Shown piece after piece: positions 26,501 to 34,159 of a stretch of 64,000 nucleotides of DNA. Both the position numbers and the translations under genes were made by a program. This DNA comes from Achromobacter xylosoxidans (GTDB lineage: Bacteria > Pseudomonadota > Gammaproteobacteria > Burkholderiales > Burkholderiaceae_B): the NCBI RefSeq assembly GCF_001457475.1, contig NZ_LN831029.1:3038001-3102000 (forward strand), in the 5' to 3' direction. The notes beneath the pieces are model-generated. The model was not told the DNA's origin and searched no databases. It saw nothing but the letters and a program-made list of their open reading frames with translations. Each line of letters begins with the position of its first letter. Position 1 is the stretch's first letter.

Positions 26501-26515
26501 GCAAGCGGCGTGCCC
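26501..26515 (-). promoter_or_regulatory. Sigma-54 promoter for the Cys-repeat protein
   Basis: Read on the minus strand: GGGCACGCCGCTTGC, an exact GGCACG-N4-TTGC match with GG and GC 10 bp apart. The start codon lies about 60 bp downstream. It is back-to-back with the plus-strand motif at 26526. Confidence 0.8.
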
Positions 26516-26525
26516 GCCGCCGCCC

Positions 26526-26540
26526 AGGCACGCCACTTGC
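26526..26540 (+). promoter_or_regulatory. Sigma-54 promoter for the small hydrophilic protein
   Basis: AGGCACGCCACTTGC matches GGCACG-N4-TTGC exactly. The start codon is 57 bp after the motif ends. Only 10 bp separate it from the opposing motif. Confidence 0.8.
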
Positions 26541-26596
26541 AGCGCAACTGCCCGACAGGGTGCCGTCCGCGGCATCCGCGACATCGGGAGATAGCC

Positions 26597-27007
26597 ATGA
26601 GCAAAACCACCACCGCCCAGCCGACCAGCCACCGCAACCAGGACGGCGCGACGGGCGCCGCGAGCCATTCCGGGGACATCGACGCCGGCAAAGCCAACAC
26701 GCCGCAGGACGACACGGCGGCGGCTCACCGCAGCGGCCAGTTCGGGGCGGACCAACCCGGGCGCGATACGCCGGCGGCTCCTCGCCGCGCGGACAAGCAT
26801 CCCCATCCGAAGGGGGCCGAGTATGAAGAAGGCGGCCAGTATCCCGGCACCCGCAAGCCCGAGGCGGCCAGTATCCCGGCACCCGCAAGCCCGGCGCGGG
26901 GCGGTGAGCGCGGCGCGGGCACGGCCGACGACCTTCAGGCCTCGTCGGCGGCGAGCCGGAACAGCAACACCACGCAATGCAGCGCGGCCAAGCCGACCAG
27001 GCCGTAG
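26597..27007 (+). CDS. Small hydrophilic protein, frameshifted by a 32-bp tandem duplication
   Basis: GGGAG precedes ATG 26597. The 136-residue product is disordered and rich in Gln, Thr, Asp, Gly and Ala. At 26829-26892 a 32-bp unit is duplicated; because 32 is not a multiple of three, the frame changes after the first copy. Removing one copy gives an ending PGTRKPGAGR and a stop at 26905-26907. As it stands the frame runs on to 27007 and overlaps the 3' end of the opposite-strand DUF378 gene by 73 bp. The original protein was probably about 92 residues. Confidence 0.7.
   Translation: MSKTTTAQPTSHRNQDGATGAASHSGDIDAGKANTPQDDTAAAHRSGQFGADQPGRDTPAAPRRADKHPHPKGAEYEEGGQYPGTRKPEAASIPAPASPARGGERGAGTADDLQASSAASRNSNTTQCSAAKPTRP
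26829..26892. repeat. 32-bp tandem duplication inside a coding gene
   Basis: Copies at 26829-26860 and 26861-26892 differ at one base. The second copy shifts the reading frame of the small hydrophilic protein. It looks recent, since the copies have hardly diverged. Confidence 0.9.
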
Positions 27008-27219
27008 GCCACGCGGCCGGCCAGCGGCCAGGGCAGCATGCGCGCGAACACATCCAGGTTGACGGCCGCGATCAGGCCGCAGTTCAACCCGCCGGCCACC
27101 AGCGTGACCAGGGCGGTCCAATCCAGCGGCCGCAGGCCGTGGCGGTCGCGGGCGCTGCCGGCAACGTTGTCGCCGTTCGTGGCAAAAGCGAGATCGTCGT
27201 CGTCGCCATAGGTTTGCAT
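26935..27219 (-). CDS. DUF378 family small membrane protein
   Basis: The 94-residue protein has an acidic N-terminus, then LDWTALVTLVAGGLNCGLIAAVNLDV and a second hydrophobic segment (RVAYGLVGLAALHCVVLLFRLA), giving two membrane helices as in DUF378. GGAG precedes the ATG. Function unknown; relatives occur near stress genes. Its promoter is a -24/-12 element 128 bp upstream. Confidence 0.8.
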   Translation of the reverse strand: MQTYGDDDDLAFATNGDNVAGSARDRHGLRPLDWTALVTLVAGGLNCGLIAAVNLDVFARMLPWPLAGRVAYGLVGLAALHCVVLLFRLAADEA

Positions 27220-27346
27220 GTCGCACTCCGATGCCAGCGGCATGCGGGTCATGCGCCGCCGGCGGTGGTGCCGCTTCGCGGCGCGGGATGGCTTGCGCGC
27301 CGCAACCGCGGCCGGCAACCACCACGCTTTCCCCGGTGGCGATGCA

Positions 27347-27361
27347 GCAAGCGGCGTGCCG
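27347..27361 (-). promoter_or_regulatory. Sigma-54 promoter for the DUF378 gene
   Basis: Minus strand reads CGGCACGCCGCTTGC, an exact GGCACG-N4-TTGC match. It is back-to-back with the motif at 27373, 11 bp away, repeating the arrangement seen at 26501/26526. Confidence 0.8.
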
Positions 27362-27372
27362 CGTACCCGGCC

Positions 27373-27387
27373 GGGCATGCCAATTGC
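27373..27387 (+). promoter_or_regulatory. Sigma-54 promoter for the 27437-28696 operon
   Basis: GGGCATGCCAATTGC matches GGCAYG-N4-TTGC, with T instead of C at one position. The start codon is 50 bp after the motif ends. Confidence 0.75.
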
Positions 27388-27436
27388 TGCCGGCAGGGCA
27401 TGGCCCACGACGGGTCCGAGCCGATAGGAGATTGCC

Positions 27437-28030
27437 ATGTCCCTGATTGTTGCCGCGCGCTTCCAGACGTTCGACGAGGCGACCGAGGCGGCGCAGCGCC
27501 TGCGTCTCGAAGGATTCTCCGAGGACGAGCTGCACACGTTCTACATCAACACGGCGGGCGAGCATGCGCGCTTTCCGCTGGGCGGGGATCGCGTCGCGGA
27601 TCCGGATGCCCGCGGCGCGCACCTGGGCGCGCTGGCGGGCGCCGCGGTGCTGGGGTTGCTGCTGGCGTTGGCCGGCGGCCTGGTGGCCCTGTGGTCGGGC
27701 GCCGCGACGCTGGTGGTGATCGTGGCGGCCGGCGCGGGAGCCTATATCGGCGCCCTGGCCGGCGCGTTGCGGGTGGCGGGCAAGAACCGCCGGCGCCCGG
27801 CAAGGACTGCGCCCGAACCCGCCGAGGCGCATCCGGCCCTGCGACAGGCCGGGGTGATGCTGGCGTTGCCCGTGTCCCCGGAGCGCGAAGCCCTGGCGCG
27901 GCGGGTACTGCGCGAGGCGGGAGGGCACGATATCGAACGCGCCCAGGGCCGCTGGCAGGACGGCAAGTGGCAGGACTTCGATCCCCTGAAGCCGCCGCGC
28001 CACGTCGAGGCGCCGTCGGTGGCGCCATGA
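27437..28030 (+). CDS. Membrane protein with glycine-rich hairpin
   Basis: Residues 1-40 (SLIVAARFQTFDEATEAAQRLRLEGFSEDELHTFYI) resemble a compact stress-protein N-terminal domain. Residues 60-110 are Gly/Ala-rich and form two membrane helices (GALAGAAVLGLLLALAGGLVAL and VIVAAGAGAYIGALAGAL). The C-terminal part (about 135-175) looks like a second small alpha/beta domain. I cannot name a characterised family. AGGAG precedes the ATG. It is first in an operon with the DUF4142 gene, 27 bp downstream. Confidence 0.75.
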   Translation: MSLIVAARFQTFDEATEAAQRLRLEGFSEDELHTFYINTAGEHARFPLGGDRVADPDARGAHLGALAGAAVLGLLLALAGGLVALWSGAATLVVIVAAGAGAYIGALAGALRVAGKNRRRPARTAPEPAEAHPALRQAGVMLALPVSPEREALARRVLREAGGHDIERAQGRWQDGKWQDFDPLKPPRHVEAPSVAP

Positions 28031-28057
28031 GCCGCCGATGGCGGCAAGGAGACGCAG

Positions 28058-28696
28058 ATGAATCACAGAACCCTGCTGCAAGCGCTGCTTGCCGCTTGCC
28101 TGTTCATGCTGCTGGCCGCGCCCCTGGCTGCCCGCGCCGCGCAGTTGTCGCCGGCGGACAGCCACTTCCTGCAGGCGGCCGCGGCCGCCGATGCCTTTCA
28201 GCTGCAGGCGGCGCGCCTGGCCAGCGAACGCGCGGCCAGCACCGAAGTGCGGGCCTTCGCCGAGAAGATGCGCTCGAGCTACCAGGAACGGGATGCCAGC
28301 CTGCGGCAACTGGCGCGAGCGAAGCGGATCACGCTGCCGGCCAAGGCGGAGCCCGGCGATCAGCGCGCGCTGGAAGCGATGGCCGGCAAGACCGGAGAAG
28401 CGTTCGACAGCCTTTATATCGAGCAGGTAGCGCTGCTGGCCCATGAGAAGAGCGAGCGTCTGTATCGCACCGCGGCCGAGCAAAGCGCCGATGCCCAGGT
28501 GCGTGATTTCGCCCTGCGCCATCAGCCGGTGCTGGCCGACCAGCTTGCGCTGGCGCGCGCGCTCAAGCGGGATCCGGCGGCACGTCCGGACGCGGCGGCG
28601 CCGCCTGCCCGACAGGGCGAACCCCCGCCGGTGTCGCCGGCCGAGCGCAGCGCGCCCGCCTCGGTGGCCCCGGAGACGGTGGCGCCACAGAAATAG
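28058..28696 (+). CDS. Periplasmic DUF4142 protein
   Basis: A signal peptide (MNHRTLLQALLAACLFMLLAAPLAARA) is followed by the helical DUF4142 domain (about 28-165): LSPADSHFLQAAAAADAFQLQAARLASERAAS, then AFAEKMRSSYQERDASLRQLA, then a C-terminal helix pair. The fold is ferritin-like in this family, but no metal ligands are obvious and the function is unknown. The tail is Pro/Ala-rich. AAGGAG lies before the ATG. Confidence 0.85.
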   Translation: MNHRTLLQALLAACLFMLLAAPLAARAAQLSPADSHFLQAAAAADAFQLQAARLASERAASTEVRAFAEKMRSSYQERDASLRQLARAKRITLPAKAEPGDQRALEAMAGKTGEAFDSLYIEQVALLAHEKSERLYRTAAEQSADAQVRDFALRHQPVLADQLALARALKRDPAARPDAAAPPARQGEPPPVSPAERSAPASVAPETVAPQK

Positions 28697-28727
28697 GCCA
28701 GTCCGCAGGCGCAGGCTGGCCGCGGCC

Positions 28728-29615
28728 TCAGTCGCCCGCGCTGCCCGTGATGGGAAGCACGATGCCGGTGATGTAGCTGGAGCAGGCCGGCGCCGCCAGG
28801 AACACATAGGCGGGCGAGATTTCCTCGGGCTGGGCCGGCCGGCCCAGTTCCGTGTCCTGGCCGAAAGACGGGATTTCGTCGGCGTCGCGGTCGGCGGGGT
28901 TCAACGGCGTCCAGACCGGTCCCGGCGCCACCGCATTGACGCGGATGCCCTGGCTGGTCAGGTTCGACGCCAGCGAGCGGGTGAATGCATGAATGGCGCC
29001 CTTGCTGGTGGAGTAGTCCAGCAGGCCGCCGCTGCCGCGCAGGCCGGTGACCGAGCCGGTGTTGATGATGGCGGCGCCCGCGCGCAGATGGGGCAGGATC
29101 GCGCGCGCCATGTAGAAATAGCCGTAGATGTTGGTGCGCAGGGTCTTGTCCCACTTTTCGTCGCTGATGGCCGACAGCCCTTCGTCGTGCTGTTGGTACG
29201 CGGCGTTGTTCACCAGCACGTCGAGCCGGCCAAAGGCTTGCGCCGCCTGTTCCACGGCCCGGTCGCAGAAAGCCGATTCGCGCACGTCGCCGGCGATCAG
29301 CAGGCAGCGCCGGCCTTCGGCCTGCACCGCGCGCTCGGTTTCGCGGGCGTCCTCGTGTTCGTTGAGATAGACGATGGCGACGTCCGCGCCTTCGCGCGCG
29401 AACAGCACGCTGACCGCGCGGCCGATGCCCGAATCGCCGCCGGTGACGATGGCCGCCATGCCGGCCAGTTTGCCGCTGCCCTGGTAGCCGGGCGCCAGAT
29501 ACTGCGGCCGCAGCGCCATGCGCGCTTCTTCGCCAGGCTTGGGCAGGTGCTGGGCCGGCATGGGCGGCGTCGGATGGGGTCGCGAGCCAGGCGCGGCGTC
29601 GTCGGATTGCGTCAT
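28728..29615 (-). CDS. SDR-family NAD(P)-dependent oxidoreductase (YghA-like)
   Basis: The 295-residue protein has a Pro-rich N-terminal extension typical of stress-associated SDRs (about 1-48). The cofactor motif TGGDSGIGRAV, NNAA, catalytic Ser (NTGSVTG) and YSTSK (Tyr/Lys) follow, with substrate-loop motif APGPVWTPLNP. Relatives include E. coli YghA and Bacillus general stress protein 39. The substrate is unknown. GGGAG precedes the ATG at 29615, and a -24/-12 motif lies 50 bp upstream. Confidence 0.9.
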   Translation of the reverse strand: MTQSDDAAPGSRPHPTPPMPAQHLPKPGEEARMALRPQYLAPGYQGSGKLAGMAAIVTGGDSGIGRAVSVLFAREGADVAIVYLNEHEDARETERAVQAEGRRCLLIAGDVRESAFCDRAVEQAAQAFGRLDVLVNNAAYQQHDEGLSAISDEKWDKTLRTNIYGYFYMARAILPHLRAGAAIINTGSVTGLRGSGGLLDYSTSKGAIHAFTRSLASNLTSQGIRVNAVAPGPVWTPLNPADRDADEIPSFGQDTELGRPAQPEEISPAYVFLAAPACSSYITGIVLPITGSAGD

Positions 29616-29664
29616 GCGGATCTCCCTGGATGGCGGGCGCCGGTGCGCCCTCGGGCCATCCCGA

Positions 29665-29679
29665 GCAACTGCCATGCCC
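29665..29679 (-). promoter_or_regulatory. Sigma-54 promoter for the SDR gene
   Basis: Minus strand reads GGGCATGGCAGTTGC, matching GGCAYG-N4-TTGC. It lies 50 bp before the SDR start codon and beyond the 3' end of the DUF883 gene. Confidence 0.75.
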
Positions 29680-29716
29680 GCGCGCGCCGGCGGCGCGCGC
29701 GGGCGACCCGCCTGCC

Positions 29717-30055
29717 TTACTGGCGTCCCACCACCACGCCGAACAGGAATGCCGCGCCGGCCACCAGGCCGATCGCCTGCCAGGGACGCGCATGGATGTA
29801 CTGCTCGGTGCAGTCGATGGTCTCGCGCACCATGTCCTGGGCGCTGTCGGAGGCGTTGCGCAGGCTGTGGCGGGTATCGCGCAACTGCTCGGCCAGCCGC
29901 GCCTTCAGGGCCTCCAGGTCGGTGGCCGAGGCGTCGCTGAGGGTGGCCTCGAGATCGTCGATCCAGCTTTCGGGGTGACGGCGGCGGCGCGCGCCGCGGT
30001 CGTCGGGGCCGTTCTCGGGAAAGTCCGAGGGCGCGGGGGTATGGTTGTTGGCCAT
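29717..30055 (-). CDS. DUF883/ElaB-YqjD-type inner-membrane protein
   Basis: The 112-residue protein has a charged N-terminus, a long amphipathic helix (about 33-85), and a C-terminal membrane helix (IGLVAGAAFLFGVVVG) preceded by the IHARPWQA motif typical of ElaB/YqjD. Members are tail-anchored and bind ribosomes in stationary phase in E. coli. AGGAG precedes the ATG. No good -24/-12 element is seen before this gene. Confidence 0.88.
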   Translation of the reverse strand: MANNHTPAPSDFPENGPDDRGARRRRHPESWIDDLEATLSDASATDLEALKARLAEQLRDTRHSLRNASDSAQDMVRETIDCTEQYIHARPWQAIGLVAGAAFLFGVVVGRQ

Positions 30056-30266
30056 GGGAAGCTCCTGGAGTCTGCGTTGGCGAAAACATGGCCGCGTTCC
30101 GTCGCGGGCGCGGCGCATGGAGAAAAGGCTGGCATGTATCGGCCCCGTAGGGATCTTGCATTGCATCTCGTTGTGAATGTTCGTTTTACCGTGAACCGGC
30201 GCTCCTGCGGGTCCTGCCACATCCGCTTGCAATTTGAGCCGTGCGCGCATGCTGTCCAGGTGGCGC

Positions 30267-30290
30267 ATGCCGTAGCATGGATCGGACCAT
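30267..30290 (+). promoter_or_regulatory. Leader motif shared with the REC-EAL gene
   Basis: ATGCCGTAGCATGGA followed by TCGGACCAT, nearly the same as 11496-11518. It ends 25 nt before the start codon at 30316. Its core has ATGC and GCAT half-sites. A shared promoter is inferred. Confidence 0.35.
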
Positions 30291-30315
30291 AGCGGATTTA
30301 TCGGGAGCGTTTCGC

Positions 30316-30594
30316 ATGACTTCATCCAAGACCTCCACGCCATCATCATCGCCTGGCAAGCCCCGCGCCGAACGGCAGGCGCGCAGCGGCGCCGCGGCTG
30401 CGGCTTCAGGCAAGGTATTGCCGCCGCAGTCGCCGGTCGACGTGCCGCGCCAGCCCCCCAGGCCTGACGCGGCCACCCCGGACGAAGCCGCCCGCGACGG
30501 CCGCCGGGTGGCCGACGACCAGACCGAATCCAACTGGGCCGACAACGCCCAGCCGCAACCGCGCGCCAAGAACGCCCGCTCGTCGATTCTCTGA
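30316..30594 (+). CDS. Small disordered hydrophilic protein
   Basis: The 92-residue product starts at ATG 30316 with GGGAG upstream. It is rich in Ser, Pro, Ala, Arg and Asp and has no predicted fold. It resembles in composition the small proteins at 26597, 32410 and 39647. The stop codon lies within a 12-bp perfect terminator stem. Confidence 0.65.
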   Translation: MTSSKTSTPSSSPGKPRAERQARSGAAAAASGKVLPPQSPVDVPRQPPRPDAATPDEAARDGRRVADDQTESNWADNAQPQPRAKNARSSIL

Positions 30595-30619
30595 GCGACC
30601 CCGGCCAGGGGTCGCTCAG
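30591..30619. terminator. Bidirectional terminator overlapping two stop codons
   Basis: CTGAGCGACCCC and GGGGTCGCTCAG form a perfect 12-bp stem with loop GGCCA. The stem includes the stop codon of the plus-strand small protein and that of the minus-strand topoisomerase. There is no long T-run. Confidence 0.65.
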
Positions 30620-31647
30620 GCGTCCCGCAGGAAGGCCAGCAGCCGCCGCTCGTCGGCATTCAGGCCGCGCGGCCGCGCGGGCGCGGCGGCGCGCGGCGGC
30701 AGTCGCCCCGCCAGGTATTCCTCGATGATCGATGGATGCACGTAGCAGGCGCGACAGACCGCCGGCGTATTGGCCAGCCGTCGCGATACCTGCTTGATGA
30801 CGTCCACCACTGCCTGCCGCGCCTGCCGTTCATCGACCCAGGGGCAGGCCTGCAGCGCCGCGAAGGCCAGCACGGAACCCGCCCAGGTCCGGTAGTGCTT
30901 GGCGCTGAAATCGGCGGCGCCGGCTTCCCTCAGATAGGCATTGACCGCCTCCGAATCGATGCCATGGGCCTCGCCGGTTTCGTCCAGGTACTGGAACAAT
31001 TGCTGGCCGGGGATCTCCAGGCAGCGCTTGGCCACCCGGGCGATGCGCCGGTCTCTTACCGTCACGTCATGCGCCACGCCGCTCTTGCCGCGGAATCGGA
31101 AGCGCAGGCGGTCGCCACTGACGCTGGCGTGGCGTCGCGTCAGGGTGGTCAGGCCGTAGGAGCGATTGGCGCGCGCATATTCACGCGTGCCGATGCGGAT
31201 CAGGGTGTCGTCCAGCAGGCGCACCACCGCGGCGATCACTTTGGCCCGAGGCAGGCCCGGCATCAGCAAGTCGTGCTGCACCCGGCGCCGGATGCGGGGC
31301 AGCTGCAGGCCGAACGCGCCCAGGCTCTGGTATTTGTCGGCGTCGCGCAACCGTGCCCAGGCGGGGTGGTAGCGATATTGCTTGCGGCCACGCGCATCGC
31401 GTCCGGTCGCCTGCAGATGGCCATGCGGCAATGGGCAGATCCAGACATCTTCGTACGCCGGCGGGATCGCCAGGGCGCGGATGCGCGCCAATTCGGCCGC
31501 GCGGGTGATGCGCCTGCCATGCGTATCCAGGTAATGGAAGGTCGCGCCGTTGACCCGCACCCGGGAATAGCCGGGCCCGGTGTCGTCCATATAGACCAGC
31601 GCGTCATCGGCGCCGCGCTCGGGCGGCGCGGGGCTGCGGTTTGCCAT
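30616..31647 (-). CDS. Type IB DNA topoisomerase
   Basis: This is a bacterial homologue of eukaryotic/poxvirus topoisomerase IB, 343 residues. The N-terminal DNA-binding domain (about 1-100) includes IPPAYEDVWICP and GRKQYRYHPAW. The catalytic domain has RIGTREYARANRSYGLTTL, FRGKSGV, DFSAKHYRTWAGS and the tyrosine motif NTPAVCRACYVHP with catalytic Y302. It relaxes supercoils through a 3'-phosphotyrosine intermediate. Such genes are accessory in bacteria and often sit among stress genes, as here. A -24/-12 element is only 31 bp from the start codon. Confidence 0.93.
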   Translation of the reverse strand: MANRSPAPPERGADDALVYMDDTGPGYSRVRVNGATFHYLDTHGRRITRAAELARIRALAIPPAYEDVWICPLPHGHLQATGRDARGRKQYRYHPAWARLRDADKYQSLGAFGLQLPRIRRRVQHDLLMPGLPRAKVIAAVVRLLDDTLIRIGTREYARANRSYGLTTLTRRHASVSGDRLRFRFRGKSGVAHDVTVRDRRIARVAKRCLEIPGQQLFQYLDETGEAHGIDSEAVNAYLREAGAADFSAKHYRTWAGSVLAFAALQACPWVDERQARQAVVDVIKQVSRRLANTPAVCRACYVHPSIIEEYLAGRLPPRAAAPARPRGLNADERRLLAFLRDA

Positions 31648-31677
31648 GGGCCCTCCTGCAGGTGGCGCCGGCCTGGA

Positions 31678-31692
31678 GCAAGCCGCGTGCCC
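31678..31692 (-). promoter_or_regulatory. Sigma-54 promoter for the topoisomerase IB gene
   Basis: Minus strand reads GGGCACGCGGCTTGC, an exact GGCACG-N4-TTGC match, 31 bp before the start codon. It is divergent from the motif at 31729, 36 bp away. Confidence 0.8.
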
Positions 31693-31728
31693 GGCCCGCC
31701 GCGGGGCCGCGGCAAGTCACTGGCGAAC

Positions 31729-31743
31729 GGGCACGCCGCTTGC
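31729..31743 (+). promoter_or_regulatory. Sigma-54 promoter for the DJ-1/PfpI gene
   Basis: GGGCACGCCGCTTGC, identical to the minus-strand motif at 26501-26515. It ends 34 nt before the start codon at 31778. Confidence 0.8.
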
Positions 31744-31777
31744 TGAGGGATGTCTTGCCGCAAACCGGGAGTATTGA

Positions 31778-32332
31778 ATGACACAGACACTACAGGACTT
31801 CAACGTCGCCATTCTGGTGATGGACGGATTTGAAGAGGTGGAGCTGACCGACCCGCGCGACGCCTTGCGCGCGCAGGGAGCGCGCACCGTCATCGTGTCG
31901 GCGCGGCACGGCGACGTGCAGGGCATGCGCCACCACGACAAGGGCGAGCGCGTCCAGGTGGACCTGACGTTCGCGCAAGCGCGCGCGGAAGCGGACCGGT
32001 TCGATGCCGTGCTGCTGCCGGGCGGCGTGGTCAACGCCGACGAAATCCGCCTGCATCCCGACGCGCGCGAGCTGGTGCGCGCCCTGCACGAGGCCGGCAA
32101 GCCCGTGGCGGTGATCTGCCATGGCGCCTGGCTGCTGATTTCGGCGGGCCTGGTCAAGGACCGCAAGATGACCAGCTGGCCGTCGCTGGCCGACGACCTG
32201 CGCAATGCCGGTGCGCAATGGGTGGATGAGGAAGTGGTGGTGGATGGCCGCTGGATCAGCAGCCGCAAGCCGGACGACATCCCCGCATTCAATCGGGAAC
32301 TGCTGCGCGTTTTTGCGCTGGCGCGCCCCTGA
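31778..32332 (+). CDS. DJ-1/PfpI family protein (YhbO-like)
   Basis: The 184-residue protein has VAILVMDGFEEVEL (conserved Glu at 19 or 20) and the nucleophile elbow AVICHGAWLLISAG (C114, H115). It ends in the family pattern WISSRKPDDIPAFNREL. Members such as YhbO protect proteins or DNA from glycation and oxidative stress; protease activity is disputed. GGGAG precedes the ATG. Two small genes follow on the same strand within 290 bp and may be cotranscribed. Confidence 0.92.
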   Translation: MTQTLQDFNVAILVMDGFEEVELTDPRDALRAQGARTVIVSARHGDVQGMRHHDKGERVQVDLTFAQARAEADRFDAVLLPGGVVNADEIRLHPDARELVRALHEAGKPVAVICHGAWLLISAGLVKDRKMTSWPSLADDLRNAGAQWVDEEVVVDGRWISSRKPDDIPAFNRELLRVFALARP

Positions 32333-32409
32333 GCGCCAGCGTGTCCAGAGGGGAGCGGACCGGGAACCGCCCGGCCGCGCGACCCGCAGCGTATTTACAG
32401 GAGAGCGCC

Positions 32410-32574
32410 ATGCCAGACCATCTGTATTTGCACGTTCCGCCGAAGCCGGAGCCGATTCCGCCAGGCTCGCCGCCGGGCGACCTGCCGGTCGATCCGGACA
32501 CCGATGAGCCCGAGGTCGACCTGCCGCCGCTTGAACCGCCGCCCGCCCGGGACAAGACCGCCACGGTCCACTGA
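32410..32574 (+). CDS. Small Pro/Asp-rich protein, 54 residues
   Basis: CAGGAGAG lies just before ATG 32410. The product starts MPDHLYLHVPPKPEP and is low-complexity with alternating Pro and acidic residues. No fold is recognised. It lies between the DJ-1 gene and a DUF3309 gene on the same strand. Confidence 0.6.
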   Translation: MPDHLYLHVPPKPEPIPPGSPPGDLPVDPDTDEPEVDLPPLEPPPARDKTATVH

Positions 32575-32615
32575 GCGCGCGGGCCGCGCTTGAACCAAGA
32601 ACAAACGGAGCCATC

Positions 32616-32768
32616 ATGTCTACCATTCTGCTGATCGTCCTGATCCTCCTTCTCATCGGTGCCGTGCCCGCGTGGCCGTACAGCCGGGGCTGGGGCTATT
32701 ACCCCAGCGGCCTGCTGGGGATCGTGCTCATTGTGTTGATCGTGCTGCTGCTGACAGGACGCCTGTAG
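32616..32768 (+). CDS. DUF3309 family membrane miniprotein, 50 residues
   Basis: The short reading frame MSTILLIVLILLLIGAVPAW, followed by a Gly/Tyr/Pro segment and a second hydrophobic helix (GLLGIVLIVLIVLLLTG), matches the DUF3309 pattern: two short membrane helices joined by WPYSRGWGYYPSG. CGGAG precedes the ATG at proper spacing. Function unknown. Confidence 0.85.
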   Translation: MSTILLIVLILLLIGAVPAWPYSRGWGYYPSGLLGIVLIVLIVLLLTGRL

Positions 32769-32787
32769 CGCGGCGTCCCGGGCGCGT

Positions 32788-32811
32788 CCGCCCCTGCGGG
32801 AGCAGGGGCGG
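32788..32811. terminator. GC-rich hairpin between convergent genes
   Basis: CCGCCCCTGC and GCAGGGGCGG form a 10-bp perfect stem with loop GGGA, 20 bp after the DUF3309 stop. There is no T-run; it probably terminates or stabilises transcripts. Confidence 0.5.
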
Positions 32812-32870
32812 GCCGCCGCCAACCCGCCCCTGGACGGGCCGTGCGGCGTGCGCGCGGCGCGACGGCCGGC

Positions 32871-34049
32871 TCAGGCTTGCCGCGCCGCGCGTGCGCGCGC
32901 CTGCGCCGCCTGCCGGCCGCGATGCTGCAGCCGCCGGCGGCTGATCCAGATGATCACCCCGGTCGCGAAGAACAGCAGCGGCAGCAGGCCGAGCACCGCC
33001 GTCAGGATGCGGGTCGGCAAGCCGTAGAGGCTGCCTGAGTGCAGCGGGAACATCATCGCCAGGAAGCGTTGCGCGGCCGTGCCTGAAATGGGGTCGGCCG
33101 CCGATACCAGGGCGCCGTTGCGCATGTCGATGAACATGCGCAGGGTGCCGACCGGCTGCCAGTCATCGGCGCGGCGCACGCGCGCCTGGTAGACGCCGCG
33201 CGCCGGATCGCGCCGCAGCATCACCAGGGTGGCGTCGGCCGGCGCCAGGCCGCGCGCCCGGGTCGCGGCGCCGTCCCAGCCGATCTCCGGTTCGGCCGGA
33301 CCCAGCGCCGGCAGAACGGCGGCGCGCGCATCCACCGGCACCGTGGCCACGCTGGCGACCAGTTGCCGGCCCAGTTGCGGCAGGCCCAGGAAAAACCCGG
33401 TGCCCGCCACCACCAGCAGGAATAGCGCGGCTATCAGCCCGGCGGCGCGATGCAGTTCGTAGCTGGTGCGAAAGGCGCCGACGCCGCGCGTCACGGTCAC
33501 CGAGCGACGCCAGTGCCCGGGCCGGGGCCACGCCAGATAGATGCCGGCCGCCAACAGCGCCAGCCATGCCAGCGCCAGCCAACCCAGGATTTCGCGGCCG
33601 GTCTTGCCTTGCAACAGCGTCATGTGCCAGCGCAGCAGCAATGGCATCACATGGGACCGGTCCAGCGCGACCGCATCGCGGTTGCGGCTGGCCAGCAACT
33701 GGCCGGAGCAGGCGTCCACGCCTGCCTCGTTGTCCGCGGTCGCGTCGTGCCTGAATTGCACTCGATAGCTGTCGCCCGCGGCCTGGGGCAGGGTGATGGC
33801 GCCGATCTCGGCGCCGGGCCAGGCTCGCTGGACCGCGCCGGCGGCGGCCGAAGGGGGCTGCGCGGTGTTGCAGGCGCCGGCCGTGTTGCGCAGCATGCGG
33901 GCATTCAACCATCCATCCAATTCATGATCGAAGGCCAGCAGGCTGCCGCTCAGGCCCGCCAGGACCAGCACCACGCCCAGGACCAGGCCCGTCCACCGGT
34001 GCAGGAATGACACGGCGGTGCGCAGGGATTTTCGGAGCTTGGCTTTCAT
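32871..34049 (-). CDS. PepSY-associated TM helix protein
   Basis: From ATG 34049 the protein has 392 residues. It has a first membrane helix with the family motif LHRWTGLVLGVVLVLAGLSGSLLAFDHELD, then a periplasmic PepSY-like region. Helices at about 175 (GREILGWLALAWLALLAAGIYLAWPRP) and 215-245 follow, and a last helix at about 350-375 precedes an Arg-rich tail. Such proteins accompany siderophore or heme uptake and may reduce ferric iron, but no receptor is adjacent. The ATG choice removes 30 unconserved residues. Confidence 0.85.
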   Translation of the reverse strand: MKAKLRKSLRTAVSFLHRWTGLVLGVVLVLAGLSGSLLAFDHELDGWLNARMLRNTAGACNTAQPPSAAAGAVQRAWPGAEIGAITLPQAAGDSYRVQFRHDATADNEAGVDACSGQLLASRNRDAVALDRSHVMPLLLRWHMTLLQGKTGREILGWLALAWLALLAAGIYLAWPRPGHWRRSVTVTRGVGAFRTSYELHRAAGLIAALFLLVVAGTGFFLGLPQLGRQLVASVATVPVDARAAVLPALGPAEPEIGWDGAATRARGLAPADATLVMLRRDPARGVYQARVRRADDWQPVGTLRMFIDMRNGALVSAADPISGTAAQRFLAMMFPLHSGSLYGLPTRILTAVLGLLPLLFFATGVIIWISRRRLQHRGRQAAQARARAARQA

Positions 34050-34159
34050 GGCGCGGTCGATGGCGGGGGAGGCGGGTGGCGCGCAATTGTACCGAGGCGT
34101 AAGATCTGCCGGCGCTTTTTGGCGCCATCGAGTTTTCACTGCCTCCCTCCTGTAGCGAC

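Noticed and set aside
26042..28807. Very long open frame on the minus strand through five genes
   Set aside because: Only its 3' end (to 26440) is a plausible gene. The rest is antisense to genes with ribosome-binding sites, and its product is Arg/Gly/Ala-rich with no family features. High GC makes such stop-free frames common.
30056..30315. Further -24/-12 promoters for the DUF883 and 30316 genes
   Set aside because: Best candidates keep GG and GC but match only about 6 of 10 fixed positions or have wrong spacing.
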